DNA of 64,000 bases. It comes from CAXSEF01 sp964236695. GTDB taxonomy: Bacteria > Pseudomonadota > Alphaproteobacteria > Acetobacterales > Acetobacteraceae. The translations under genes and the position numbers were made by a program. The notes below the pieces were generated by a model. It did not search any database, was not told the DNA's origin, and saw only the letters and a program-made list of their open reading frames with translations. Each line of letters opens with the position of its first letter. Within the stretch, counting starts at the first letter, position 1. This document shows positions 23,701 to 32,188 of this stretch, piece after piece. The DNA lies in NCBI GenBank assembly GCA_964236695.1, contig CAXSFU010000001.1, positions 62,001-126,000 of the forward strand, given 5' to 3'.

Positions 23701-24828
23701 ATGACGAACAGGGTCCTGGTCACCGGCGGCGCCGGGTTCATCGGCTGCCACCTGGTGCGCGCGCTGCTGGCCCGCGGGCACGAGGTCCGGGTGCTCGACA
23801 GCCTGATCGGCCAGGTGCACGGCGAGGGTGCGACGGACGCGTTAGCGGCCGCGCATCCGGTGCTGCGCGACGTGGAGTTCGTCCACGCCGACATCCGCGA
23901 CGCGGACCGGGTGGCGATGGCGCTGCGCGGGATGGACCGGGTGGTCCACCTTGCGGCGGAGGTCGGCGTCGGTCAGAGCATGTACGACATCGAGCGCTAC
24001 GTGTCGGTCAACGACACGGGGACCGCGGTGCTGGCCGAGGCGCTGACGCGCACGCCGGTGGAGCGGGTGGTGGTTGCGTCGTCGATGAGCGTCTATGGCG
24101 AGGGGCTGTACCGCACCGCCGCGGGCGAGGTGGTCGACGACGTGCTCAGGCCGGCGGGGCGGGTCGGCGGGTCGTGGGACCCGGTGGCGGCGGACGGGTC
24201 GGCGCTGGTGCCGATGGCGACGCCGGAATGGAAGCGGCCGAGCGTCGGCTCGGTGTATGCGCTCACCAAGTACGTGCAGGAGCGTCTGGTGCTGACGGTG
24301 GCACCGGCGTACGGGATGCAGGGCGTGGCGCTGCGGCTGTTCAACGCCTACGGGCCGGGGCAGGCGCTGTCGAACCCGTACACCGGGGTGCTGGCGATCT
24401 TCGCCTCGCGGCTGCACAACGCGGAGCGGCCGCTGGTGTTCGAGGATGGCGAGCAGCGGCGCGACTTCGTGCACGTGGACGACGTGGCGCGCGCCTTCCT
24501 GCTGGCGCTGGACGTGCCGGAGGCGGCGGGGCGGGTGTTCAACATCGGCAGCGGGCAGGACGTGTCGATCAACCAGGTGGCGCAGGCGATGGCCGAGGCG
24601 ATGGGCCAGCCGGGCCGGATGCCGGAGCTGGTGGGCAAGGCGAGGTCGGGCGACATCAGGCACTGCTTCGCCGACATCGCGCTGGCCCGCGAGGTGCTGG
24701 GCTACGTGCCGCGCCGCTCGTTCGCCGACAGCCTGGGCGAGCTGGCGGAGTGGGTGCGCCGGCAGCAGGCGACCGACCGGGTGGAGCAGGCCAGGCGCGA
24801 GCTCGAGACGCGCGGGCTGGTGGCGTGA
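23701..24828 (+). CDS. NAD-dependent nucleotide-sugar epimerase/dehydratase (first)
   Basis: A 375-residue short-chain dehydrogenase of the extended SDR family. The N-terminal Rossmann motif is TGGAGFIG (residues 8-15). The catalytic pair is Y186-x3-K190 in SVYALTKYV, with the serine in VVASSMSVYG. LFNAYGPGQ and EDGEQRRDFVHVDDVA are family-typical substrate-side motifs. The protein acts on an NDP-sugar; an insert of about 35 residues (VVDDVLRPAGRVGG...) is not in common GalE-like enzymes, resembling WbiB/dTDP-rhamnose 4-epimerase-type proteins. ATG at 23701 has GGAAAGG upstream; a GTG two codons earlier is possible. It begins the cluster, and its stop overlaps the next start in GTGA. Confidence 0.85.
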   Translation: MTNRVLVTGGAGFIGCHLVRALLARGHEVRVLDSLIGQVHGEGATDALAAAHPVLRDVEFVHADIRDADRVAMALRGMDRVVHLAAEVGVGQSMYDIERYVSVNDTGTAVLAEALTRTPVERVVVASSMSVYGEGLYRTAAGEVVDDVLRPAGRVGGSWDPVAADGSALVPMATPEWKRPSVGSVYALTKYVQERLVLTVAPAYGMQGVALRLFNAYGPGQALSNPYTGVLAIFASRLHNAERPLVFEDGEQRRDFVHVDDVARAFLLALDVPEAAGRVFNIGSGQDVSINQVAQAMAEAMGQPGRMPELVGKARSGDIRHCFADIALAREVLGYVPRRSFADSLGELAEWVRRQQATDRVEQARRELETRGLVA

Positions 24829-26048
24829 GCGGGGCCGGCGCGACGGGGCCCGGTGCGATGGGTCCTGGCGCGATGGGCGGGTCGGCGGGGCCGGCCGTGC
24901 TCGGCACGCGGCCGGTGCTGGTGACGGGCGGCGCCGGGTTCATCGGCTGCAACCTTGCGGACCGGCTGGCGGCGGAGGGGCACGACGTCCTGGTGTTCGA
25001 CGCGATGGCGCGCGAGGGGGTGGAGCGCAACCTCGCGTGGCTGAAGCGCAGGCACCCGCGGCGGGTGTCCTCCGTGGTGGCCGACGTGCGCGACCGCGGC
25101 GCCCTGGAGGCGGCCGCGGGCGGGGTGGAGGCGGTGTTCCATCTCGCGGCGCAGGTCGCGGTGACGACGAGCCTGGTGGAGCCGGAAGCGGACTTCGACG
25201 TCAACGTGCGCGGCACGCTGTTCCTGCTGGAGGCGCTGCGGCGTCGCGGCGGGCGGGTGCCGCTGGTGTTCGCCAGCACCAACAAGGTGTACGGCGACCT
25301 CGGCGACGTGGCGGTGGCGCTGGCGGACCTGCCGTCGCTGGCCGGCGGCGGGCACGGGCCGGGGGCGGCGGCGACGCGGGGGTGGCTGCCGGAGGACGCG
25401 GCGCTGCGCGCGCACGGGATCTCGGAAGCGCGGCCGCTGTCGTTCCACACGCCGTACGGATGCTCGAAGGGGGCGGCGGACCAGTACGTGCTGGACTACG
25501 CGCGCTCCTTCGGGGTGCCGGCGTGCGTGCTGCGGATGAGCTGCATCTACGGGCCGCGGCAGATGGGCACCGAGGACCAGGGGTGGCTCGCGCACTTCCT
25601 GCTCCAGGTGCTGGCCGGCCGGCCGATCAGCATCTACGGCGACGGGCGGCAGGTGCGCGACGTGCTGTATGTCGACGACGCGGTGGACGCCTATCTCGCG
25701 TGCTGGCGGCGGATCGGCGAGGTGTCCGGGCGGGCGCTCAACCTCGGCGGGGGTGCGGACAATGCGGTGACGCTGCGGGCCGCGATCACCGAGCTGGAGG
25801 CGGTGACCGGGCGGCGGGCGGCGCTGTCGTTCGACGAGTGGCGGCCGGGGGACCAGCGCTATTTCGTGGCGGACTCGCGCGAGGCGGCCAGGGTGCTCGG
25901 GCTGGGCGCGCCGATCGGGTGGCGCGACGGGCTGCGGCGCCTGGCGCATTCGCTGGCGGGGCAGGCGGGGACGGGACAGGCGGACGGGACCGTGCCGGAG
26001 CGCGTGGCGGCGAGCGGGGCGCCGGTCGCGGCGAGGGCCGTGGGGTGA
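24825..26048 (+). CDS. NAD-dependent nucleotide-sugar epimerase (second), CDP-tyvelose epimerase-like
   Basis: A 407-residue extended SDR. A Gly/Pro/Ala/Met-rich leader of about 27 residues precedes the Rossmann motif TGGAGFIGCNLAD. The active site shows Y211-x3-K215 in TPYGCSKGAADQYV, a pattern I associate with CDP-paratose/CDP-tyvelose 2-epimerases, as are FASTNKVYGD and SCIYGPRQMGTEDQGW. It should epimerise an activated sugar in the cytosol. The GTG start shares four bases with the preceding stop, and its own stop overlaps the next GTG, so three genes are translationally chained. Substrate is inferred from motifs only. The C-terminal ~35 residues are Ala/Gly-rich and probably disordered. 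Confidence 0.82.
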   Translation: MSGAGATGPGAMGPGAMGGSAGPAVLGTRPVLVTGGAGFIGCNLADRLAAEGHDVLVFDAMAREGVERNLAWLKRRHPRRVSSVVADVRDRGALEAAAGGVEAVFHLAAQVAVTTSLVEPEADFDVNVRGTLFLLEALRRRGGRVPLVFASTNKVYGDLGDVAVALADLPSLAGGGHGPGAAATRGWLPEDAALRAHGISEARPLSFHTPYGCSKGAADQYVLDYARSFGVPACVLRMSCIYGPRQMGTEDQGWLAHFLLQVLAGRPISIYGDGRQVRDVLYVDDAVDAYLACWRRIGEVSGRALNLGGGADNAVTLRAAITELEAVTGRRAALSFDEWRPGDQRYFVADSREAARVLGLGAPIGWRDGLRRLAHSLAGQAGTGQADGTVPERVAASGAPVAARAVG

Positions 26049-27358
26049 GGGTCGCGCTGCTCAACCCGGCTTGGGACTTCGCGGGCAGCATCTACTTCGG
26101 GTGCCGCGAGCCGCACCTGCCGATCGAGCTGGGGGCGTGCCGCGTGCTGCTGGAGCGGGCGGGGCACGAGGTGCTGCTGCTCGACGGGCTGCTGCAGGAG
26201 CTGGACGCGGCGGCGATGGCGGCCGAGGTGGCGGCGTTCGGGCCGGCGATGACGGTGGTGACCACGGCGCCGTCGTACCTGTTCTGGCGGTGCGCGCAGC
26301 CGGAGCTGCGGGTGCCGCGGCTGATGGTGGAAGCGCTGGGTGGGCGGGGCGGCGTGGTGGTGGCGGTCGGGCCGCACGGGTCGTCGACGCCGGCGGCGAC
26401 GCTGCGCAAGCTGGGCTGCGACGTGGTGGTGCGGGGCGAGTGCGAGGAGGCGGTTCTGGCGCTGGCCGACGGCGCCATCGGCGGCGTGCTGCCGGGGACG
26501 GCGGTGCTGAGGGACGGCGTGCTGGTGGCACCGGGGGCGCCGCTGTCGACGCGTTTCACAGACCTGCCGGCGCTGCGATGGCCGGAGGCGTGGGTGCGGC
26601 GGCACCGGCACCACCACCACCGGTTCGACGTGCATCCGGACGTGGCGGGGGCGGAGGTCGAGGCGTCGCGGGGGTGCCCGTATACGTGCTCGTTCTGCGC
26701 GAAGATCGATTTCCGGGACAAGTACCGCAGGCGGGACCTGGCGGTGCTGATGGCGGAGATTGGGTCGTTGCAGGCGCAGGGCGTGGGCTACCTGTACTTC
26801 ATCGACGAGATTTTCCTGCCGGATGCGGCGCTGCTGGGCGCGTTGGTGGAACTGGGCGAGCAGGGGCGTGGGGTGCAGTTCGGGGTGCAGACGCGCATCG
26901 ACCTGTGGAAGCCGGAGATGCTGGCGCTGCTCGGGCGGGCGGGGTGCGTGTCGATCGAGGCCGGGGTCGAGAGCCTCACGGTCGAGGGGCGGGCGGCGCT
27001 GGACAAGCGGTGCCGGATGACGACGGAGGAGCTGGCGGACCGGCTGATCCTGGCGCGCAGCCACGTGCCGTTCGTGCAGGCCAACCTGATCGAGAGCAGC
27101 GGCGACGACGCGGCGATGGTCGTGGCGTGGCGCGACCGTCTGCGCGGCGAGGGCGTGTGGGCGAACGATCCGGTGCCGCTGTACCCGTATCCGAGCTCGC
27201 CGGACTACCGGAAGCTGTGGGGGGAGCCGGACGACCAGGCGTGGGAGCGGGCGCACGCGCATTATCTGGCGCAGCACCAAAGGTTTTCCGACGTGCAGGG
27301 CGGGGTCGGCGAGGGGCCGGTGGCGCTGCCGGCGCTGGAAGCGGCGTGCGGGTGCTGA
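26045..27358 (+). CDS. B12-binding-domain radical SAM protein
   Basis: A 437-residue class B-type radical SAM enzyme. Residues 1-150 form a Rossmann-like cobalamin-binding fold (VALLNPAW, CRVLLERAGHEVLLLDG, VVVAVGPHGSSTP, CDVVVRGECEEAV). The [4Fe-4S] motif CPYTCSFC lies at Cys211, 215 and 218, followed by YFIDEIFL and VQTRIDLWKPEML of the TIM barrel. A histidine run (HRHHHH, residues 187-192) just before the cluster is unusual. Such enzymes methylate or rearrange unactivated carbons. The placement between sugar epimerases and glycosyltransferases suggests a sugar or glycan substrate. It resembles the TIGR04295 family as I remember it. The GTG start overlaps the preceding TGA. Confidence 0.88.
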   Translation: MRVALLNPAWDFAGSIYFGCREPHLPIELGACRVLLERAGHEVLLLDGLLQELDAAAMAAEVAAFGPAMTVVTTAPSYLFWRCAQPELRVPRLMVEALGGRGGVVVAVGPHGSSTPAATLRKLGCDVVVRGECEEAVLALADGAIGGVLPGTAVLRDGVLVAPGAPLSTRFTDLPALRWPEAWVRRHRHHHHRFDVHPDVAGAEVEASRGCPYTCSFCAKIDFRDKYRRRDLAVLMAEIGSLQAQGVGYLYFIDEIFLPDAALLGALVELGEQGRGVQFGVQTRIDLWKPEMLALLGRAGCVSIEAGVESLTVEGRAALDKRCRMTTEELADRLILARSHVPFVQANLIESSGDDAAMVVAWRDRLRGEGVWANDPVPLYPYPSSPDYRKLWGEPDDQAWERAHAHYLAQHQRFSDVQGGVGEGPVALPALEAACGC

Positions 27359-27359
27359 G

Positions 27360-27490
27360 AAGGCCAGGGGCGCTGCCCCTGGACCCCGCCAAAGGCTCGC
27401 CTTTGGAAACCTCGACGAGAAATCCTTTCCTGTTGTGCCGGTCCAGGGCGGCTCGCCCTGGCGGGTCCAGGGCAGAGCCCTGGCCTTCCT
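27360..27490. repeat. GC-rich four-hairpin repeat, copy 7, inside the glycan cluster
   Basis: Starts one base after the radical SAM stop codon and ends two bases before the presumed TTG start of the GT4 gene. All four hairpins are present (CCAAAGGCTCGCCTTTGG is the second). It interrupts an otherwise tightly packed operon. Confidence 0.88.
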
Positions 27491-27491
27491 G

Positions 27492-28577
27492 TTGCGCCTG
27501 CTGCTGACGACGGACGCTGTCGGCGGCGTCTGGCGCTACAGCCTGGAGCTTGCCGCCGGCCTCGGCTGGGACGTGGTGCTGGCCGTGCTCGGGCCGCCGC
27601 CGTCGCAGGCGCAGCGGGCGGAGGCGGCCGGGCTGCGGATCGTGGACACCGGGCTGCCGCTGGACTGGACCGCGCCGGATGCGGCCTCGCTGGGGGCCGC
27701 GTCCGAGGCGCTGGCGGCGCTGGCGGTTCGCGAGGGGGTGGAGGCGGTGCAGCTTCACGCGCCGGCGCTGGTGGGCGAGGCGGCGTGGCCGGTGCCGGTG
27801 GTGGCGGTGGCGCACTCGGACCTGGCGACCTGGTGGGCGGCGATGCGCGCGGGGCCGGTGGCGGCGGAGTTCGCGTGGAACGTGGCGGCAACGGCGGCGG
27901 GGATCGCGCGGGCGGACGCGGTCGTGGCGCCGAGCGCGGCGATGGCAGACGCCCTGCGGCGGGCGCACGGGTGCGGCGCGGTGGGCGTGGTGCGCAACGG
28001 GCGGCGGCCGCTGGCGCGCGGGCGGGGGCCGCGACGGCGCGCGGTGCTGACGGCGGGGCGGCTGTGGGACGAGGCGAAGGGGGCGGCGGTGCTGGACGCC
28101 GCGGCGGCGGGAGTGGACGCGCCGGTGCTGGCGGCCGGGGCGCTGTCGGGGCCGAACGGGGCGGGGTTCGCGCCGCGGCACCTGCGGGCACTCGGCGTGC
28201 TGGGCGAGGCGGGGCTGGCGGAGGCGATGGCGGGGGCGAGCGTCTTCGCGTCGGCGGCGCGCTACGAGCCGTTCGGCCTGTCGGTGCTGGAGGCGGCGCA
28301 GGCGGGGATGGCGCTGGTGCTGTCCGACATCCCGAGCCTGCGCGAGCTGTGGGACGGGGCGGCGCTGTTCGTGGCGTCGGAGGACGCGGGCGGGTTCGCG
28401 CGGGGGATGCGGGACGTGCTGGACGCGCCGGAGGGGCTGGCGGCGGCGGCGGCGGCGCGGGCGGGGTGCTACGGGGTGGCGGAGATGGCGGCGGGGATGG
28501 CGGCGGTGCACCGCGGGGTGGGGGGCAAAGGAAGGCCAGGGGCTCTGCCCCTGGACCCCGCTCAAGGCGAGCCTTGA
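27492..28577 (+). CDS. GT4-like glycosyltransferase with repeat-derived ends
   Basis: A 361-residue GT-B fold glycosyltransferase of family 4 type. The N-terminus LRLLLTTDAVGGVWRYSLELA is typical of retaining GT4 enzymes, with VVAPSAAMADAL in the acceptor domain. The donor domain has AVLTAGRLWDEAKG and the E-x7-E motif EPFGLSVLE near residue 257. The TTG at 27492 fits homologous N-termini, but the bases before it are the end of a dispersed repeat with no proper ribosome-binding site. The last 17 codons, from about 28527, are again repeat sequence. Both ends have thus been remodelled by repeats; the catalytic core is intact. Donor and acceptor are unknown. Confidence 0.82.
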   Translation: MRLLLTTDAVGGVWRYSLELAAGLGWDVVLAVLGPPPSQAQRAEAAGLRIVDTGLPLDWTAPDAASLGAASEALAALAVREGVEAVQLHAPALVGEAAWPVPVVAVAHSDLATWWAAMRAGPVAAEFAWNVAATAAGIARADAVVAPSAAMADALRRAHGCGAVGVVRNGRRPLARGRGPRRRAVLTAGRLWDEAKGAAVLDAAAAGVDAPVLAAGALSGPNGAGFAPRHLRALGVLGEAGLAEAMAGASVFASAARYEPFGLSVLEAAQAGMALVLSDIPSLRELWDGAALFVASEDAGGFARGMRDVLDAPEGLAAAAAARAGCYGVAEMAAGMAAVHRGVGGKGRPGALPLDPAQGEP

Positions 28578-28652
28578 GAATCCATTACTTAAGCAATGGG
28601 ATCAAAGGGCCTCACGGCCCTTTGCGGGTTTGGGCAGAGCCCAACCTTGCTC
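28527..28652. repeat. GC-rich four-hairpin repeat, copy 8, inside the glycan cluster
   Basis: Its first 50 bases are translated as the C-terminus of the GT4 gene. The middle hairpin is altered to CTCAAGGCGAGCCTTGAG and the third to AAAGGGCCTCACGGCCCTTT, both compensated pairings. It ends about 25 bp before the next gene's start. Confidence 0.88.
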
Positions 28653-28677
28653 TCTTCTGCCTGGGAGTTCGGTCCTG

Positions 28678-29811
28678 ATGCGCGTCGTCTATGTCACGCA
28701 TTCGCTGGAGTCCTGCTGGAACCACGGCAACGCGCATTTTCTGCGCGGCGTACTGCGCGAGCTGGTGGCGCGGGGGCACGAGGTGCGCGCGTTCGAGCCG
28801 GCGGAGTCGTGGAGCCGGGAGAACCTGCTGCGCGACGCGGGCGAGGCGGGGCTGGCGGCGTTCGCAATGTCCTACCCGGAGCTGGGCAGCGTGCGGGTGG
28901 GGGCGGAGCAGGACGTGGACGCGATGCTGGACGGGGCGGCGCTGGTGCTGGTGCACGAGTGGACGGAGCCGGCGCTGGTGGCGGCCATCGGGGCGCGGCG
29001 GGCGGCGGGCGGGCGTTTTTGCGCGTTGTTCCACGACACGCACCACCGGGCGGTCAGCGATCCGGCGGCAATGCGGCGGTACGACCTGTCGGGGTACGAC
29101 GGGGTGCTGGCGTTCGGGGAGACGCTGAGCGCGGTGTATCGCGGCTGGGGGTGGGGCGAGCGGGTGTTCACCTGGCACGAGGCGGCGGACGTGCGGCTGT
29201 TCCGGCCGCCGGCGGTCGAGGGCGTGCGGGACGGGGCGGTGTGGGTCGGCAACTGGGGGGACGGGGAGCGGACGGCGGAACTGGAAGTGTTCTTGCTCGC
29301 GCCGCTGCGGGCGGAGGGGGTGGCGCTCGACATCCATGGGGTGCGCTACCCGGAGGAGGCGCTGGTGCTGCTGGCGCGCTACGGGGCCCGCTACAGGGGG
29401 TGGCTGGCGAACCCGCGGGCGCCGGAGGTGTTCGCGCGGCACCTGCTGACCGTGCACGTGCCGCGGCGCTCCTACACGACGCAGCTTCCGGGGATCCCCA
29501 CGATCCGGGTGTTCGAGGCGCTGGCGTGCGGCATCCCGCTGGTGTCGGCGCCGTGGCGGGACAGCGAGGGGCTGTTCGCGCCGGGGGAGGACTTCCTGGT
29601 GGCGGCGGACGGGGATGCGGTGCGCGGGCACGTGCGGGCGCTGGTGCACGACCCGGCGCTGCGGGCGGCGGTGGCGGGGCGGGGGCTGGCGACGATCCTG
29701 GCGCGGCACACCTGCGCGCACCGGGTGGACGAGCTGCTGGCGATCGTGGCGGGGCTGGGCGGGGCAGCGGCTGTGGGCGACGACGGGCGGGTTGCGGAGG
29801 GTGTGGGCTGA
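28678..29811 (+). CDS. CgeB-like glycosyltransferase, first of three in tandem
   Basis: A 377-residue protein with a GT-B type layout and the Glyco_trans_1_2/CgeB pattern. The N-terminal motif is HSLESCWNHGNAHFLRGVLREL. The C-terminal donor-site region is PTIRVFEALACGIPLVSAPW with DSEGLFAPGEDFLVAADGD. CgeB of Bacillus is linked to spore-surface glycan, but biochemical function is not established. GGGAG lies 10 nt before the ATG at 28678. Its stop overlaps the next gene's ATG by one base. It is more diverged from the other two tandem proteins in its first domain. Confidence 0.8.
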   Translation: MRVVYVTHSLESCWNHGNAHFLRGVLRELVARGHEVRAFEPAESWSRENLLRDAGEAGLAAFAMSYPELGSVRVGAEQDVDAMLDGAALVLVHEWTEPALVAAIGARRAAGGRFCALFHDTHHRAVSDPAAMRRYDLSGYDGVLAFGETLSAVYRGWGWGERVFTWHEAADVRLFRPPAVEGVRDGAVWVGNWGDGERTAELEVFLLAPLRAEGVALDIHGVRYPEEALVLLARYGARYRGWLANPRAPEVFARHLLTVHVPRRSYTTQLPGIPTIRVFEALACGIPLVSAPWRDSEGLFAPGEDFLVAADGDAVRGHVRALVHDPALRAAVAGRGLATILARHTCAHRVDELLAIVAGLGGAAAVGDDGRVAEGVG

Positions 29812-30896
29812 TGGAGATCGCGTTCTACGGGTCGAGCCTGCTGTCGTCGTACTGGAACGGGGCGGCGACGTACTACCGCGGGCTGCTCGGCGCGATGGCG
29901 CGGCTGGGGCACGGGATCACCTTCTACGAGCCGAACGCGTTCGAGCGGCAGAGCCACCGCGACATCGAGCCGCCGGACTGGGCGCGCGTGGTGGTGTGGC
30001 CGGCGACGCCAGCGGGACTGCGCAGCGTGCTCGCGGAGGCAGGGCGGGCAGACGTCGTGATGAAGGCGAGCGGCGTGGGCGTGTTCGACGCGGAGCTGCT
30101 CGACGGCGTGGTGGCGGGGGCGCGACCGGGGGCGCTGCGCTGCCTGGTTGACGTGGACGCGCCGGCGACGCTGGCGGAGATGCGCGGCGACGCGGGGCAT
30201 CCGGTGCGGCGCGCGCTGGGGGCGCTGGACCTGGTGGTGACGTATGGCGGGGGGCCGCCCGTGGTGGCGGCCTACGAGGGGTTCGGGGCGCGGCGCTGCG
30301 TGCCGATCTACAACGCGCTCGATCCCGAGACGCACCATCCCGTGCCGGCGGAAGCGCGGTTCGCGGCGGACCTGTCGTTCCTGGCGAACCGGCTGCCGGA
30401 CCGGGAGACCAGGGTTGAGAACTTCTTCCTAGGACCGGCGTCGAGCCTTCCTGGGCGGCGGTTCCTGCTGGGTGGCAACGGGTGGGACGGCAAGCCCATG
30501 AGCGGGAACGTGCGCCTGCTCGGGCACGTGCGGACGGCGGACCACAACGCGCTGAACTGCTCGGCGCTGGCGGTGCTGAACGTGGCGCGCGACAGCATGG
30601 CGGACGTGGGGTTCTCGCCGGCGACGCGGGTGTTCGAGGCGGCGGGCGCGGGGGCGTGCCTGATCACCGACGCGTGGGACGGGATCGGGCAGTTCCTCCA
30701 GCCGGGCGAGGAGGTGCTGGTGGCGCGCGACGGCGAGGCGGTGGCGGAGCACCTGCGCACGCTGACGCCGGAGCGGGCGCGGCGGATCGGGGAGGCGGCC
30801 CGCCGGCGGGTGCTGGCCGGGCACACCTACGACCGGCGGGCGGTTGAGCTGGACGCGCTGCTGTCGGACGTGCTGGCGCGGCGGGGCGGCTCGTGA
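29811..30896 (+). CDS. CgeB-like glycosyltransferase, second of three in tandem
   Basis: A 361-residue paralogue of its neighbours. The N-terminal motif is SSLLSSYWNGAATYYRGLLGAM, followed by GHGITFYEPNAFERQ. The C-terminal donor-site segment is PATRVFEAAGAGACLITDAWDGIGQFLQPGEE. The middle contains LVVTYGGGPPVVAAY and YNALDPETHHP, found in CgeB-like proteins. No signal peptide or membrane span, so it should act in the cytosol or at the inner membrane surface. Starts at the ATG at 29811 overlapping the previous stop (TGATG); its own stop is inside the next gene's GTGA. Confidence 0.8.
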   Translation: MEIAFYGSSLLSSYWNGAATYYRGLLGAMARLGHGITFYEPNAFERQSHRDIEPPDWARVVVWPATPAGLRSVLAEAGRADVVMKASGVGVFDAELLDGVVAGARPGALRCLVDVDAPATLAEMRGDAGHPVRRALGALDLVVTYGGGPPVVAAYEGFGARRCVPIYNALDPETHHPVPAEARFAADLSFLANRLPDRETRVENFFLGPASSLPGRRFLLGGNGWDGKPMSGNVRLLGHVRTADHNALNCSALAVLNVARDSMADVGFSPATRVFEAAGAGACLITDAWDGIGQFLQPGEEVLVARDGEAVAEHLRTLTPERARRIGEAARRRVLAGHTYDRRAVELDALLSDVLARRGGS

Positions 30897-31951
30897 GGCT
30901 GGTGTTCCTCGGGCTGAGCCTGTCGTCGTCATGGGGCAACGGGCATGCCACGACGTACCGGGCGCTGCTGCGCGCGCTGGCGGCGCGGGGGCACGAGCTG
31001 CTGTTCCTGGAGCGCGATCAGCCGTGGTATGCGGCCGCGCGCGATCTCGCCGCGCCGGATTTCTGCGAGCTGGCGCTGTACGGCTCGGTGGCGGGGCTGG
31101 AGGAATGGCGGGGACGGATCGCGGCGGCGGATGCGGTGGTGCTCGGGTCCTACGTCACCGAGGGGGTGGGGGTGGCGGCCTGGCTGCGCGGCGTGGTGCG
31201 TGGGGTGTTCGCGTTCTACGACATCGATACGCCGGTGACGCTGGCGCGGCTGGCGGCCGGCGAGCGCGACTACGTCGATGCGGAGGCGATCGCAGGCTTC
31301 GACCTGTACCTGTCGTTCACCGGGGGGCCGACGCTGGCGCGGCTGGAGCGCGAGTACGGGGCGCGGCGGGCGCGGGCGTTCTTCTGCTCGGTGGATCCTG
31401 CGCTGTACCGCGCGACCGGGGGCGAGGTGCACTGGGATCTCGGGTATCTCGGGACGTACAGCGCGGACCGGCAGCCGGTGCTGGAGCGGCTGCTGCTCGA
31501 GCCGGCGCGGCGGGCCCCGCAACGACGGTTCGTGGTGGCGGGGCCGCAGTATCCGGACACGGCGGGGTGGCCGAACAACGTCGAGCGCATCGAGCACCTG
31601 GCGCCGGTCGACCATGCCGGGTTCTATTCGGCGTGCGCGTGGACGCTGAACGTGACCCGCGCCGACATGGTGGCGGCGGGGTGGAGCCCGAGCGTGCGGC
31701 TGTTCGAGGCGGCGGCGTGCGCCACGCCGATCGTGTCCGACCCGTGGCCCGGGCTCGACGAGGTGCTGCGCGTGGGCAGCGAGCTGCGGGTGGCGGAGAG
31801 TGCGGTGGACGTGCTGGCGCTGCTGGAGTGGCCGGAGGCGGAGCGGCGCGCGCTGGGCGAGGCGGGGCGGGCGCGGGTGCTGGCGGGGCACACTGCGGCG
31901 CACCGGGCGGAGGCGCTGGAGGGGATGATCGCGGAGGTGCGGGCGGGGTGA
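30893..31951 (+). CDS. CgeB-like glycosyltransferase, third of three in tandem
   Basis: A 352-residue paralogue. The N-terminal motif is LSLSSSWGNGHATTYRALLRAL, then GHELLFLERDQPWYAA. The C-terminal segment is PSVRLFEAAACATPIVSDPWPGLDEVL. The central DLYLSFTGGPTLARLE and SVDPALYRATG parallel the other two. The GTG start at 30893 overlaps the upstream stop. It closes the cluster: a repeat copy begins at its stop codon. Tandem triplication suggests three sequential transfers of related sugars, or sub-functionalised acceptors; this is inference. Confidence 0.8.
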   Translation: MRLVFLGLSLSSSWGNGHATTYRALLRALAARGHELLFLERDQPWYAAARDLAAPDFCELALYGSVAGLEEWRGRIAAADAVVLGSYVTEGVGVAAWLRGVVRGVFAFYDIDTPVTLARLAAGERDYVDAEAIAGFDLYLSFTGGPTLARLEREYGARRARAFFCSVDPALYRATGGEVHWDLGYLGTYSADRQPVLERLLLEPARRAPQRRFVVAGPQYPDTAGWPNNVERIEHLAPVDHAGFYSACAWTLNVTRADMVAAGWSPSVRLFEAAACATPIVSDPWPGLDEVLRVGSELRVAESAVDVLALLEWPEAERRALGEAGRARVLAGHTAAHRAEALEGMIAEVRAG

Positions 31952-32087
31952 GGCAGGGCCAGGGCTCTGCCCTGGACCCGCCAGGGGCGGCGCCCCTGGA
32001 CCGGCGCATGAAAGGGAGGTCTTTGTCGGGATTTCCAAGGGCGAGTCTTTGGCGGAGTCCGGAGGCGGAGCCTTTGGCCTTGCTTCT
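31951..32087. repeat. GC-rich four-hairpin repeat, copy 9
   Basis: Follows the stop of the last CgeB-like gene at once. The left half is near-consensus (CCAGGGCTCTGCCCTGG, CCAGGGGCGGCGCCCCTGG); the right half is decayed (GGCGGAGTCCGGAGGCGGAGCC, then TTTGGCCTTGCTTC). It probably ends the cluster transcript. Confidence 0.8.
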
Positions 32088-32188
32088 GCGACGGCCGATG
32101 CCGGACGGCGCGCGAGTGGTTGTGAACCGCCGCGCGCTCTGCAACCATGGGTTCCTGCCATGGTGTGCAGCGCGGGTGGGGCGTTCCG

